Below, piece by piece: positions 37,045 through 52,700 of a DNA stretch of 64,000 nt. How positions within the stretch are numbered: position 1 is the stretch's first letter; every line of letters begins with the position of its first letter. The notes beneath the pieces were generated by a model, which was given only the letters and a program-made list of their open reading frames with translations, did no database searches and had not been told where the DNA came from. Source of the stretch: Apostichopus japonicus (lineage: Eukaryota; Echinodermata; Holothuroidea; Aspidochirotida; Stichopodidae); assembly GCF_037975245.1 (NCBI RefSeq), contig NC_092579.1, positions 5,577,001 through 5,641,000 of the forward strand, in the 5' to 3' direction. The translations under genes and the position numbers were made by a program.

Positions 37045-39000
37045 TGTAAGCACTGTTGATAGGAAGTTGCTTTTTCTTTGGGCACACAGAATTGGATCTG
37101 GCTATCTTGAAATGTTTTGTGAATGTGAAATAGTATCCTTATATTGCTTGTGGCTTTGTGGTCCTCAGACGAATTTCGCATATATTTTATTGTTGAAAAT
37201 GTCAAATATCAATATTAGAGACTTGTCAATCTGAAGTTCTCTGCGATATCTTTTCTTTTTTCTTATGTGTTAGCAGACAGTATTGAACAGGGTTTGTTTA
37301 ACATCAGTATAGACTACAGTAGGATTAACATTAGAAATAGGGGTAGATGTGGAAAGAAATGGACCCTCCATCAGTCCCTCCCCCTCCCACCTGCCGTAGA
37401 ATAGCTAATTTTGTTTAACAAATGACCAAACACTCCATCCCAAAGTCTATGATACTCTTTTTCCTTCTCCCTGCTTGAGGAAAAAGACCAGGGAACTTGA
37501 AGGAAATTTGGTCTTAAAGGATTCAGGAAAGTATGAAACAACAAAAGACAAATGTCATGTACTTTTCTTAACTCTGAAAGAGTTGTTTCAATGTTTCAGA
37601 TTATAGCTGTTATACATAATAAACATTCACCACTCAAAACATTTTTGTGAATATAATACATTAGATCTGATAGCCATGTATAGGAGCCAGCGAGAACAAA
37701 AAAAATTGCTTACAATCCCGTACCCACTAAGAAGGGGAAACTATGGTCACGTAATAAAATTAAATATATACCATAGTTTGATTTTCACTTGATTTGATCG
37801 TTAATTTGGAGAGAATAGTATAAATAGAACAGAGTAACAGACCTATATTCTTGTTAACAATTCACAACTAGGGATACTTGACCATCTGCAGACAGGGACA
37901 TACTACTTTCCGGTACATAATGGATTATTTCAAAATAAAGCCTCAAAATAGGGATCCACCACTACCCAAAGAGGATACATCCCTGCAAATATCTTCCTTT
38001 CATCAGAATAAATCTGTTGAATAGGATATAATATGAACAAAGGGATAACATTCATCAATATTATGAAAGACACTTGGACAAATAAATACCAGATGCAATA
38101 TTCCGTAAAATTTGTGTTAGAGCAGCGTTTTGAGTATTGTCGGTAACTTTTACCAGGTATATATAACCCAAAATAATATTGCGGTTGATCAAACTAAGAC
38201 GCCCTGATAAATTATTTCCCAAAACGAAGATCAATACGTGAGTATTTAATACATCCTATCGATTCTTATTAATTCACTCCCCAGAGACTGTGTCATGTGA
38301 GAAGCAACGAAATTTCACAATTTTCGTCTCCTTCTCCATATTTGCAACGAAATGAGCTAAACCAACTCTTTTATTATGGGACTACTGTACTATAAAGCAT
38401 TAGCAAGATGATCAAAAGTAACTCAAAATACTGTCAGGTTATACATTCCATGGCATCACAGACTCACCAGAGACAACTCTCATAGGCTTAATTATCTTAT
38501 TCAGTCCTGATATGTATGCTAACATCACATAAGCAATATGAGGTACTTTCCCATAATTTGTTCATTTTGCCCCCCCCCCCCAAAAAAAAAATAGCAAAGC
38601 TTACTAAACCCAAATATCACTTCATTTTGGTTCACAAAATGTGTAACATTGCCTTGAGACTAATACTTTCAAAATTGTGCCTAGTCAATGTTCTTACCGG
38701 ATCTTATATAACTCGGCATTGAAATAACAGGAATGTACTTTAGATCTGGTTCATAGTAAACAAGCTAGGCTATTGAACTGCACACTGTGCTCTGGTTTAT
38801 TGTTAGTGATGCTACCTAGAACACTCCTTCAAGCAGGGTTTGTTTAGCTTTCACTGAGCAATCCTTCCAAAAAATACGTCTACATTGAGCTTTCTTTTAC
38901 AATCGGGGAGAACTAGTTTTCAAATTAGAAAAGACCTATGATTTCTTCCTAAATATTATCTAGCAGCAAAGGTTGATGTTCTTCTATTTTATATACTGTA
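37045..39000. other. Convergent spacer between COX6B1 and KATNIP
   Basis: No protein-like ORF. Ordinary AT-rich sequence with short poly-C/poly-A runs (38570-38590). Confidence 0.45.
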
Positions 39001-39013
39001 AGATATCGGCATC

Positions 39014-40594
39014 TTTATTTCCCACACAACAATGGTATTTGCTTGCTCCAGTAGGCTCCTAATATCAACAATTTAATTCTCACAGAAAAGAAAGACCAAA
39101 ATGAAGTAAAGTTTAAATTAAAAAGGCCATGCCCTTCTAAAACCCACCCAACGTAGGGCACAAAACCCAAACAACTTGATTCACTGTCAACCCGACCCTT
39201 CGCATTGGGACCGCAACCACACGTGATCATTAAGGTGTTACACATCAAGTGAAGTATTAAAACACTCTTCGAAAGGGAATAGATATACACATGACCTTGG
39301 TTAAAGGTACTCATATCATTATTTGTTAACTTAGTATTTAAATGAAACTTAGTATTTACATGAAATAAACTGAATAATATGTTACAGCAAACTGTAAAAC
39401 TCAAAACTACTGTGAAATAAATATGATATATCAATAATATTCATGAATCTCGACCAATTTGCCTTGGCCTTGTAAGTACGCATTTATAAGCAAAGAAAAT
39501 ATTCCAGTGTTGCTCAGTACATTCCATTTAAGTTAATGCAATTGAAACAACATTCACAATGATTGTAAAGGCTTTTAGATGAATCGAATACCATAAGATA
39601 CATTCAAGGTGGTTAGTAAATCTTTATAAGGCCAAACAGGCAGTTATGAGGTTGTTTTACAATATGTCTCTTAAATTACTACGAAAGCAGAAGATTGCAC
39701 AGAAATTTGGTAAAGGACGACTTTTTTATACCAGTGGACGGAAATCGTGAAGCCTTCTTTGATAAGATGAAACGTGTCAAGGTGTACGTTGGAGGCGACA
39801 ATTAATAAAAGAAAACAATATAGGATATTAAACAATGAGACAGATTGTGTAAATTGACTAAGAATAAATATTCTATGGATAAGGAAAACTTCAAAACAGG
39901 GTTACAAGTTGGCTTCCCTTTTAATAATGTCTGAATACAAAACCAGATTTATGTGTCTATTGAGACATTCTTTAATACTGTCTTTCTAGTCACATGAGTA
40001 AGGAACTAAGAGATAGAAAAACATAAACAGAATAATAATGCAAAAGGCCAAATGACAAAATGCTTAATTCTAGTCTGCTTTACTACAAAACTGTGCCCAC
40101 TTGATCACAATACACTGCTAGGTCAATGGGACTTCATAATGTCAAAAAAAAAACTCAGGAATGTAAAATACCATGTCAATCCCTCCACTCCCCCCCCCAC
40201 CCCCATCCCCTCCACTTACCCTTCCATCAAAGTTTTATCTATTTAAGTTCATGCTGACATAATTTTGAGCAAATCATTACTGTGCATCTTGGATATCCAA
40301 AAGGACTTTACAAAATGACACTATCTTTTAGATACAATAAGCATCTCATCTCTGCCTACCCCCACCATATGTGCCCTGTCACTCATGTACCCTCTTCCCT
40401 CCCTCCTACCCCTCAAATACCCTCTAAACACACCCACACAAACATGTTTTGTGCAAACCTAGTGGCAGGGATGGTAGCATAGATTTTAGTGAGAAGAAAC
40501 CTTTGTTCATAACCCACTGAAGATTGCTTGCATCTTCATTGTTATAGCTTTTCAAAATCATACAAATAGACAATTGAATGTTTTTGGTTTTAAT
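39014..40594 (-). terminator. KATNIP 3' UTR candidates for poly(A) signals
   Basis: After the stop at 40717, the nearest hexamer on the minus strand is the variant ATTAAA at 40594-40589, about 120 nt downstream. The first canonical AATAAA I see is at 39019-39014. Transcript ends are therefore either close to the stop or about 1.7 kb away. No other gene is visible in between. Confidence 0.3.
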
Positions 40595-40716
40595 ACTGAT
40601 CCTTGTTTGTCAGACCTACGTCGTCTTCCTGATGAAGTCCTTACTTACGATAAGCTTATTTACATTAAAATTAAGCACCAAGCGGCAAGAGTTGGTCATA
40701 GACTCGGAGAACAACG

Positions 40717-43700
40717 TCACCTTCTTATGCCAGTCCTCAACCCATGAACTATACTGGTCTTTGGCCTCAGGGCTGGGGGTAAAAAAATATATATAAAAAA
40801 AAATTATCAAAGGATTATTGATGTAATCATTGAAACAGCTAGTTCTGTTTACAACATAATATTTCCCACCACAGATAAAACATCAGCAAAACAATATAAT
40901 TTGCACATGAAATGCTTAACCATGGGAAACTCTTACATTGGTTGAAAGGCTAATGTTAATGTTTATTTAGTCATTCTAGCCAATTTCAAAACAGATGTCA
41001 GCAATTTGAGTCTATTTTGCAAATACAAATCAAGGCAAAAATGACATTAAGCAAGGAGGTTAAGGAAAAAAACAGACTACAGATTTCCATCGTAGCTAAT
41101 GTTTGGATTCATCAACAATAACATGAGTGACAATGTATGAGTAAATCTGGTAGGTAGACCAATAGAGTTTTATAAAACCAGAGGGAAACCTCTCCCAGAG
41201 ATTACTAGCTTTTAAATATATAAATCATATGCAGCACAGCAGTAGTTTGCAAGCTAACAACCCTGGCTGAGGTTAATACTGCAGATGGAATCTATCTATG
41301 TATCTATCTTGGGATATCATGTTTACAAGGTTTGGTGTTTACAAGCATTAACAGAGTGTGACCTTTGAAGACCCCAAATGACCTTTGACCTCCACCAAAA
41401 ACAGTCATGTTTGTATTCATTATAGGGGAAGCACATGCAAAACACGAGAGCCAATCAAATCTCCTATCTGGAGATAATGTTTTCAAGTATTTCTAGTTTG
41501 ACCCCTCATGACCTTAAATGAACTCTGACCTATACTAAATTGTTTTAAAACTTTACACTACATAAGGATATCCTACCATGAATATACGACCTCCTTTGAT
41601 GTTCAGATTTTTGAGATTTTCACATTTTACCCTCTGCTGACCCCAAATGACCTCCACCTAAAACAATAGGGTTCTTGTACTAATGATGGGGAAGCCACAT
41701 AACAAATATGAGAACTGCAGATGTTACCTATCTTGAGATAACGTGTTGACAAGCTAGGGCATCGACACACACGCCTACGGCAAGTAACCAAAAATTGAAG
41801 TGTGTGACATAGCCCTCCTCCCTGTGCCAATCTTTTTTTCATAACAGCCAACGGCTTTACATTTACAAGCAATGTGATTATGAGATTTTGTCAGGTACGA
41901 AGGGAAGGGGATGAGGTGGGGGGAAGGAGGGGGCAGGATGGATGTGGGGAACAGAGGAGGCTAGAAGACGTACCTTGATCAACAGTGCTTGCAGCAGTTT
42001 TCTTAGTGTTGTTGTGTTTCTCTACCACCTCTCTTTCATTCGTCAGCTGCACATCCTGATCTTGAGAGCGATTTCTGATGGAAAAAGTCATAAAGGAAAC
42101 ATCAGTTTAATCTTAGCCTATTAGCAGAATCAATACATTCATCAGTACATAAATGGCAAGAAGAAATGGATGGTCATTAGGTTGCAGGTTCGTTAAAGGT
42201 CTACAAATTTTTTGAATGAGATTATCACACACAACAAATGTACTGAATATGGGGCAGATTGGCTAGGTGTCAGTAGTACTCCAATGTATCAGAAACTAAT
42301 TAAAATTTCCCTCATATCAAACACGTTTGTTCTTGTTGCTGATTGTCACTACCCTGGTTAAATCATATTGAATCATAATTACTTTTGTCTACAATTAATT
42401 CTGTTACTTTATATTCTGTTAAGGCAATATGAAAAGTTCAGATTGCATTGAATTGGAAAAAAATTCAAGTGACCAGGTTGGTAGTTGATATGAAAAAGAA
42501 TTCTCAATTCTTAGAAACTGCTCTGTAGTCTGAACACATATAATAGTTTGAACTTTCAATTCTCATTAACTACCAACCATCTTCAAATACACTGAATGCA
42601 TCCAACAGTTGTTACCTAAAAATGCTCATTTCTTTGTTGTACAAATAGTGAGATCCACGAGAAAGAGGTTCCTTCCAATATTAACTTCTTCGATTAAAAA
42701 TATGTTGCATAATCCAAACATCAAATTGCAGAGTTACTAATCCAAGGAATATGCAAGGTTAGACAAATGTACTACACCACCATCCCCAAAAACGTACCAA
42801 CCTCATCCCCCCTTCCCCACCCCCCTCATCCCACCCACCCTACTCCAACTCCAAATTCCCTAAAAATGAAAGAGAAAAGGTTGCTTACTGTATGATGGTG
42901 TGCTTTTCTCTTTGCAGCAGTTTGACATCATCTGTGAATAGTATAGTGTGGTACATAGCTGGTAGCTCCAGAGTAGGTAGGATGCCTCGTGCTCCGGTGG
43001 AGACCTTGCCTAGGATGCCATTGTAGATCAACAGGTCATCAAGATAGAGCTAAGAAGTGGATAAACAAGTAGGGAAAATGGCATCAAGGAAGAAATGGCC
43101 AGGGATGTCCCTTAATAGAATAAAAGGTTATAGTCTTTATTCGTGAAATGTCGGAAAAGAAGGTTGGTGACTAAGACCGAGTCGATACTGATGTAAGGTT
43201 TACACAGAAGCTGCAGGAATGTGTGAGTGCAAGAAAAATTAATTTCTGAATTCTACTGCAATTCAACTTACTCTTTTCATGAGGGGGTGAGGGTAGGGTG
43301 GGGAGGGGGGTGGGGTGGGGAATTTGCTACCATCTGATGGTTCCAGACCTAGAATTTCCCAAATTTTTGTTACTTGCCAAAAGTACATGTGCTTACAAAA
43401 TCTACTGGCTAAAGTCAACTTCTCATCGGCTTTCATCTTAATTACAACACACATCAGTTACTGTACAGGCTCATGAGAGCTTTAATTTATTGGAACACTA
43501 TACTTTCTAAATTGAATTGAATGATTAACACATTCATAATTTGAACTGATGGAGGGGAAGGGAGGGGAGGGGGTTGAGGAGAAGCTAAACTGTAGCAGCT
43601 GCCCAAAGATTTTTTAGAATGAAGAGGTAATCAGTTATGGGCATATATTACAGAACTAGGTCAGAGTGAAACATTTTTAGAACACAACACATACACATCT

Positions 43701-46700
43701 TTGAAAGAGTTGGGCTTAAATACTCACACCAAACTCTTTGACTCCCCTCAGAGGTGTCTTACTGTAGTTCCATAGTTTGATCATCGACACTGTCACTGGC
43801 TCGTCAAAGATCACATAGACCTTATTAATCTGTCAACAGAAAAAGACAAGATATCAACAATATATTGACAAGATATCAACAATATATTGACAAGATATCA
43901 ACAATATATTGACAAGATATCAACAACATATTGACCATTTCATTGATCAACATATACAAACAACTGTAACTGGTCGCATTTTATTGCTAAAATCATAGAA
44001 CACTAGAAACTAGAAAATACTTCTCCACAAATGCCATAGAAAAGACATTCCTTCCTGGCCAACATGATGCAATAGGCTTTCAAATAAGGCCAATCACTTG
44101 ATTGTAATAAACAACTTCAGCACAGAATGACACAAGCAAATCTGGCTAGTTTTATGGCAAAGTATGCCATATTCCACTAGCTTTTAAGGTACATGTGTAA
44201 CATGAATGTGCTGAAACATACCTTATTTGTTGCAAACCTGGTTACTTTATAAGAACATTTGTTCTATGCATTGACTGAATATTTGGCAAGATTTAGATTT
44301 TGAACCAGTGAGTGACCATTTAAAACAATCCAAAAGAAAACTATAGTTTCCAAAGAGAGATAGAACTGTTGGCTTACCACACCGGGTAGTATTGGAGCTA
44401 GCCAGGTATGCCTGCCATCTTTAGAGTCATTGATACCGTCGATGAGTTTGTCTGGCGTCCTCACGTCATCATCAACTCCCTCCAGAATGTTGATGCTTGG
44501 AGGATAAGCAGCAACATCTACGAAGAACAGAAACACTAAAATTTGTCAGTCTTTCTTTCGCCTACAGATTAAAATGTATTTATGACTCTTCCCTAGCTTA
44601 TTAGAATTGTGATGTGTGGTCAAACAAGTCCTCTTCTTGACTGAGATGGTCGACACTAAATTAACTTCTGACATTTCTTTTGCAAAGTAAAATGACCTTT
44701 TCATAAGGTGATGTTTATTAAAGTTTACATATAATATTCTAATGTATAAAGGTCTGTAGTGCCATGATTCAGATTTCTAACAAGTACACTCTGTTATAAC
44801 GGAGATCCTTGTCATAATCAACAGTTTTATTTACAACGGTTGAGGACTGTGGCTCCTGTGCTTTGTATAACTATATATCATGTCTATGGGGAAACAACTT
44901 TCTATTAAAGTCAGCTCACTTTTGCAATGAGTGACTCAAGCCATGGCTGGATGCAATGCTGATATGAATACCACACACCAGAAACTATACTTCTGTTGTT
45001 CTATGATTCCAATTTCTAATAAGTCATTCTGTGTCAAGGGAGATATGGGTCAGCACCGGTAGTTTTGATTAGATGAGATGACAGGAATACAACAAATCGA
45101 TAATATTACATTACGTAATGTTCCATTAACTTACATAGCAGGAGGCGATATATATAACAAACAATACTTTGTATTTCAAGTGATATACAAAGTTATCATT
45201 TATACTCACTCGTCTCGGTGAGGATTATCTTATTCCCCGTCTCATCAAAGAACTCTATTCCATTCAGACCGACGTAATACTGGTCACCCCAGGTACAAAG
45301 TAGCTGGAACTGAAACACGACTGTACTCAAAAGGATTAAGGATTTATATATTCAATTAAGAAAGCTGACGAGAACATTTTTCCAGGCTGTATGGGAATAG
45401 CCTCACATGAGGTGAAAGAGATGACATGTTGGAAGTTAAATTGTCTGGCAACATTTTCACACTGAGGCAGTTGTGACTATTTGAAGGATGTTTAGCACAT
45501 GTGTTGTTTTCAATTGAGATCCTCCTCATAGAAAGAAGGAAAAACAAAAAGAAAAAGAAATGGCACCTTTCAAGTACAGTCTTGATAATCTCCATGGTTG
45601 CTATGACAAGAAGTTTAGTCCTACAAGTACGATGCATAACATTACAATATCTTGGCATTGGGAGCATTTACGTGTTTACAAACTGTTGGACTGTTGGGTA
45701 AACCTTAAAGAGGTTGCCTCTGTTGTTTTACCTTAAAGGGATGGTATCAGTAGCTATTAGTCACTTAAGAATATTGCAGCCATTAACAAATATCTTCTCT
45801 TTTTCTATCAAGACTCACAATGATTGAAAATGAAACTACCAAATTTTTCTTTCTGCAACTGAGAAGAAACAGCATCAATACCTTACCGAGATCATTTCTC
45901 GGGACAATTATAGCCCCAGGAGAGAATTTACTTGAAAACTAGTCAAAGTAATAAAGTATTGTCGAAAGCTTTCACACAATAAGAGGCAAATTAAAAGATC
46001 AATTTAATGATAATAAATCCAGCTGATATGAGGAATTAATTATTCGAAAGGAAATTTAAACACAAAATTATTTTAATGAGAATGAAAAAAGCGAAGAAGA
46101 AGAAAACACAGGAAAGGATACAACCACAAGGCATGTGCATTGAGATGTACTCCTGACTTGGTTCTTCTGAGGCCACGATACTACTCCTGAAAAATTAAGA
46201 AGACAGTCATCATTAAAAAGTGGATTTTAATAGTATTGATACAGACACGCAACAGGTCAATTTACCCTGTTTACACATTTAATTTTTGGACTACTGCCCT
46301 CTATTTACTTTACCATCCTGCTTGGATTGAAATGCCAGACCATCTAATTTTCAATGACTGTATTTTTTAGATACTTTAGTCACCTCACCTCACAGACTCC
46401 TGAGAAGATGTTGGATGTGCTAGGTTACGTAACCGAACATCCAGCTACAATAGAATCAACGGGCCAGCTAAGGGAAGCCTCGCAAATCTAACCGCCATGT
46501 CCGGGCCGGTGGATTTTTCCGCGGCTATAATGAGCACAGCCACAAGCAGATAATGAGTCACACTTCAGTGCACACTCTCTCCAAACCACCCTCCACGCAA
46601 TACAGTTACATTCACAGCCGCGGTCAAGTTTTTACTAAGCCGATTTGAACACAATAGTGAGTTGAACAAAACATCATAGCTAAGTCTCAAGGTATTCAAA

Positions 46701-49700
46701 CGTTTCAAAAAGATAGTATGTTTATACGCCGTATTTTATCCTACTGCAGAAGCAAAACTTCTGTGAAAAATAAGTAAGGAAATGTGAATTTACACTGCAG
46801 GAATCTAAAATGCTATCTTTCTTATTTTCCCAGTCGGCCAAGTAGGAACAAAAAGTTTCGTTGCCTTTTTGCAAGGACATTAAGTTTCCTGAATTTTTAA
46901 GATTTAAAAATCTAAAAAACTGAAATCACAATCTCACTTCTTATACACGTGCACATAAGCGTGAACCAGAGCCTAACATACGGGATGACTTTAGAATAAT
47001 CCTACTAAGTTGTATAGAACAGGACCTAAACTACCTAGCTAGGTGAAAAAAATCGGTTGACTGTAGGGAATTTTTCGCACTCCAGCGAAGCTGTACTCTT
47101 TTTTTAGCCAGCTAGATCGTAGACATCATGAGGATTGAACAAATGACGATAATTTCTTGTGAAAGAAATTTGAAATAAATGTGGAAAAAATGCGATTATC
47201 CTTTCTCCGTTTTAAGTGTAAATGTTATTCTAGCATTCCATGGTTAAGAAAGTTGAAAGAAATTAAGTTTATCAACTTCATTTACTGACTTTTGAACTTC
47301 GTAAAAAAAAACGTCCTTTACTACTCTGAAAATCAGTAGAGAAATTAGCAATTGTGTACGAACAGTAAGTTGGTACACCTTTCAAATTTTACGAAAGTTC
47401 GAGCAAAATACTTTCGAAAAATTCACGCGAAACTGGCATATCGTGCTAAATGCAACTAATGTCATGTAGACAAGGCTCTGGTACACCCATTTATGAATAA
47501 ACCATACGACCACATCTGGCGGGGGAAAAAGAAAGTATTTTCTAGAATTTCCACACAAAAAAAGGAAAAATTAATATCCTACCATAGTTAAGTGTATAGT
47601 AAATAGCCTAACCACTTCGCCGGTTACGGATCTCACGTAACAACAAAAACACAACTAATTGTATTTTGCGAAGTTGACGTTTTCTACAAGGACATGGAAA
47701 CAATATTTAGCATTCAGTTAATCATGCCAAGTGGCCTAAAACATGGGATTAAAAGGTTTACTTTCATAAAGATAGCCATACTGTAGCTATCGGGGCCTTG
47801 ATATCGTGCTATGTCTGTATGGTATAGACTCGTGTATCATGGGGAATAGAATGGTTTGTTCATGCGAAGGAGTCGGTTGGCTTGAGGTGTGTTTTACTTA
47901 CCTTAATGTTACGGGTATATATACTTTTCTTGAACGTCTAAGATAACATTTCGCATAACTTTACCGATCCTTTACTGACTTACCTAATTAATTCTAGAGT
48001 GGAGCCAAAATAGTTTACTCCATGAAAAGTTTTTTGGAAACATGCCAAAAATGTTAACAAACAGGTGTTAGACAGGGGGGTTGTTTGGAAGGTACCTGGG
48101 AAAATTCGCAGCCCATGTACAGTATGCCTACGATGATATTTAAGTAGGGGTAAACACTGCAGTTGTAAACTGATGTACGTATAGTAAAATTTTCACCGAA
48201 TAGTAACTTATATCTCTAACCACATGGCAGCCTAACACACTAAGTCAATGGGAAAATCAAGCATTTAAACCATCTGTTTATTCGTTGAATTTGTGTCGCA
48301 GTTAGCTTCAGAGATCAACGTTACGGTCGATGTTCTCTCTTTAACATACATATGTGGCATAGCTTAACTATTGTTTTGTTTAAATTCTGGTTTGTCAATA
48401 TGGGTTTTCTGAAGTTCTTGGGGGCATATATTTAATGCAATGGCTGATTCAGTTTTTAATTCATAGTTACGTACCACTCATTGAACAAGGCTCATAATGT
48501 ATAGGCCCAGGTAAAGGCTGCTTTTATCGAACTTTCGAGTAGCGGAGTTTCACAATTGTTCATAAGAGACCCAAGAAATTTTATTTGTGCGGTTTGATAA
48601 CGTGGAAGATTTGCAAGAATTACAGTATATAAAGTACTGAATCTCGGACATTTGGTAGTGGCGGATTTTAGTGTATAAGTCCTTTTGCAACATAAACTAC
48701 CGCTCTATTGACTGTCAAAACCGCAAAAGTTAATCCGGTCACTTGGCCAAGTTTGCTCATTGTTTGTGAAGAATAACCAGCCTTGTGTTGTCAGGACGCT
48801 GTGCTCATTACTCCGGCTGGCAACCAGCGTGTGTGCATTCAACCATGGGACCAATATGCACATGCATAATGAGCAAGGGGTGCGAGATTTCCGCCGGCCC
48901 GGAACCGGCGGTTAGATTTGCGAGGCTTCCCTAACTCTTAATACATTTTTCTTTCTGGAGATATTTTTTCCTGCCTCACCTCAAAGATTCCTGAATGGAT
49001 TTTGGTAGTGCTGGATTGATTGATGGTTCAGCTCTCTTCCAGCCTCCGAAGGTGACCTCTTGCGCAAAATCGAAGAAACAGTTTCCGGGTCCTTTTCGAA
49101 TCAAGTATCCACTCTTTGGAGACAGCGGTTTGTTGTCCAGGAATACATGCATTGTCTTTATCTGTCAAAGAGAAAAAGAGGGAGCCTAAGTAGATAATTA
49201 TTCGTACTCACAGTATGAACAGTTCCTTACCTTTAACTGACAGAAACATGATATTCACACTGCTCATACTGACACTATGAGTGCTCTGAACTGGGAAATG
49301 AAATTACAGTATAGAAAAAAATTGTTCCAACTGGATGGGCTGGTTGTTTGACAAGACATGTATATTCAAGTCATATACTTCATGCATATTCAAATAAATG
49401 AATAATCAAGCTAATCAGATATGTGTTTCATACCATTATTTAAAGAAAAAGCCTGGAGATGTTTGATTGGAACATATTTCAAATCTTTAACCTTGAGAGG
49501 AAAAGGTCCCTGTGCTTTATCAACTGAACTAAAAAGACGAAAATTATGGAAATGCCTATAATGTAGTGCACATAGAGCAAAATCCGGCCTTGAGGGTCAC
49601 AACTCCTTTTTTTTGCTATGATAATGTCTCCGTTCATCTGAAATTTTTCTGGAATTTGCCCCCATTGTACCAATTTGATCAATGACATGTAACTAAGGAC

Positions 49701-52700
49701 ATTAATTTATGACAATTGGCACATACCCCTCGATAAGTATCTTCAGGGCTCTTATTGTAGTTCCATATCCGCAGCCCGGATATTTGAACTTTCTGCTGAA
49801 AATCGATGGTGAGAGTATGATCCGCACCTTCGGAAAATGGAGCAAGCCACATGTGTTCGTCTGACGTTGTGATATTTTCTCCGTCCAAGATTCTGGAAGA
49901 TGAGGCAAAATTAAAGTCTCATTTCAGAGTGGATTAACCCTGGAAACATGCAGAATTGTAAAGGTGAATCTGTATGAGGGAGGAGTGGGGGTGGGATTGG
50001 GAAGATTTTTAAGTGTAGGGTGGCAGGTGGTTAGGGCTGGGAGGGGGGGGTTAGGTCTGGGAGGGGGATTAGGCCTGGGAAGGGGGTTATGTCTGGTACC
50101 CCAGGGGGAGTTAAGGCTGTGAGGGGGTTAGTGGTACTCACTTATCAAGGGTTCGGTCATCAGATCCATACTCTGGTAGTACGTTCAGGTCTCTGGGGTT
50201 TGCGTCAACTTGTTCTAAATTAAAGGGTATTGCTTCACCGTGCTGGTCCATGACCTCTAACCCCGTCAAGCCCAAGTAATAGTAGTCACCCCATGTAGCA
50301 GTAAAATTCAACTTCAAAACTGGGACGAAAATGGATGGAGAAAAGAAACATTCTTTTTAAAGGAAATAGCTAATATAAATTGAAAGGTCAACTTCTATTT
50401 CATATTAGCGATCAGTTGCTTATTTTTTAAACCTAATTTCTCCAGCCAACCCTACAATGCAGGAATACAAGATATCTTACTGGCCTCTTACTTCATTGCC
50501 AGTTTAGTTTTTCCAAACTTGTACAAAACCTAGTGGAGCATGGATATGATATAAGAATGAAATTCAACCAGCTCGTTTGAAATAAACAGCTTTATTTGTA
50601 GATCTAAAATCAACACTTTTTTTCCCCAAAAATATCCATTCCAAACTCAAAATCCAGTGATCAGAACAAACACCAACGTTTGTGCCAAATATATATATAT
50701 ATGTATATTAATGTGAAAATAAAAAAATATGTTTCTCTTTTCTGACATAAACTTCTGTTGAATTATCACACAAAGTTGAACTTACATCTCCCGCTAAAAA
50801 CAGTTTCGGTAGCAGCGGATACGTCCATTGCACTTGGGATATATCTCTCATCCACGCCTGGTATCAATGTAATACCCTCTGGTGAACTAGAATCTGCTGG
50901 TGGTTTTGGAGTTTCCTTCGTCTCACCTTTCTTCTTCCTGAATTTTCGAGCGGTCGTGAACGGTCTCTCCTGTACGGCAAAAATTGAGCCAGAAGGAGAT
51001 CAAGTTTTACACAAATAAAGCTTTTTAACAAATTTGTCGGCTGTTTAACGCCGGTGACTGGACAACAACGACAGTGAACGGTTGAAATAAAATTCTAAAA
51101 ATCTTGTGATGAGAAAAAATGGTTAACTGAAGGAAACAAAAACCAGTTGATCTTGAAATTATGTTAGCATATTGAATATTCTAGAAAATAGGGGAAGAGA
51201 CTTTGAACGTATTATTTTGTAGAAATGGGTACTGATAAGGAAAGCAACTATACTACAGAATGTGTCTCTACTCAAAAGCTCTGTACAAGGAAAATGTATA
51301 TTATTCAAAGAATCTTATTTTTGATGCTAACAGGACTTCATTATACTGACACAATGGCTACAAATGTCATTCTATACACAAAGAAAGTACGGGAGAGGAA
51401 CGGAATGAATTGAAATAGAGATTAATGCGTTGAAAGTGACTGGTTGTGTACGGGCATTCAGGTATCAATATGTCAGTCTAATATGTAATTCCTCTATCAA
51501 ATAAAGCAGTAAACAGCCTGTATAGGTACATTCAATTATAGCATCCAATGTTACGATACTATAGCAGGACTTTCAGGCAGCTATTACAAGCCAAGTCACT
51601 AGATATACGCACACAAGGAAAAGGTAACAGGTATGAATGGCCAATAAATACCTAAAATAAATGTGATTGACAGTTTAATAGAAATGGAAGAATGGGGAGA
51701 CTAAAACCTCTTGGACTTTAACTATTGCAAACAGACTAACTACATACACACAGAAAGGGAAAGATAATATTTTTTTTGAGTGGCTAATAAACATATGAAC
51801 TGAAGGTACATTACAATTTAATGGAACCAGAAGAATAGGATAGGTACCTAAGCTGGTAGGCTTTTCATTAACCACAGCAAAAACGACCAACTAGATACAC
51901 ACAGCAGGCAAAGATAACAGATATGAGTGGGTTAATAGACTGAAGGTGGTACTCAAGTGTGTTAAGCATCAATATCTCAGTCTTTGAGTAATTTCTCAAC
52001 CTCCTATCAACCAATGAGAAAAGAAATTTCTGGAGAGTATGACGTACCTCTCCTTCATCTGCTGTTTTTGGTCTCTCTGGTATAAATTCATCCTCCATGC
52101 TAGAACTGAACCAATCCTCTGTCTGTACAATGTAAGCCTCGTCGTGTCTGGAGATGAGCTCAAGAATATCTGCGTCCTCACTAAAGAGAATCGTCTGTGA
52201 AAGGGAAAGAACATAGGTATGTGTTAATACCATAGCTGTAACTAGACTAGAAACAGAATTATAACTGTTATTTATCAGAATTGTAACTGTACTGTAATTG
52301 GAATTGTAACTGTATTGTAATTGGAATTGAAACTGTACTGTTATCAGAATTGTGACCGTACTGTAATTGGAATTGTAACAATATTATAATTGGAATTGTA
52401 ACTACAATTGTAAGTCTACTGTAATTACAATTGTTACTGTACCATAATTAGAATTGTACCTACAACATACTGTAATTAGAAGTGTAAAAATATTGTTATT
52501 GGAATTGTGTTTGTACTGTAATTAGAATTGTAACTGTACTGCAATTAGAATTGTAACTACAGTGAAATTACAAGTTAAAGTCTACTGTAATTAAGTTATT
52601 ACTGTACCATAATTTAGAATGGTAACTTGACTGTATTGGTATTGTAACTAAAAGGAAAAAACAGATTCTCTTGTCAACAGCATCATAATACATGTTGTGC

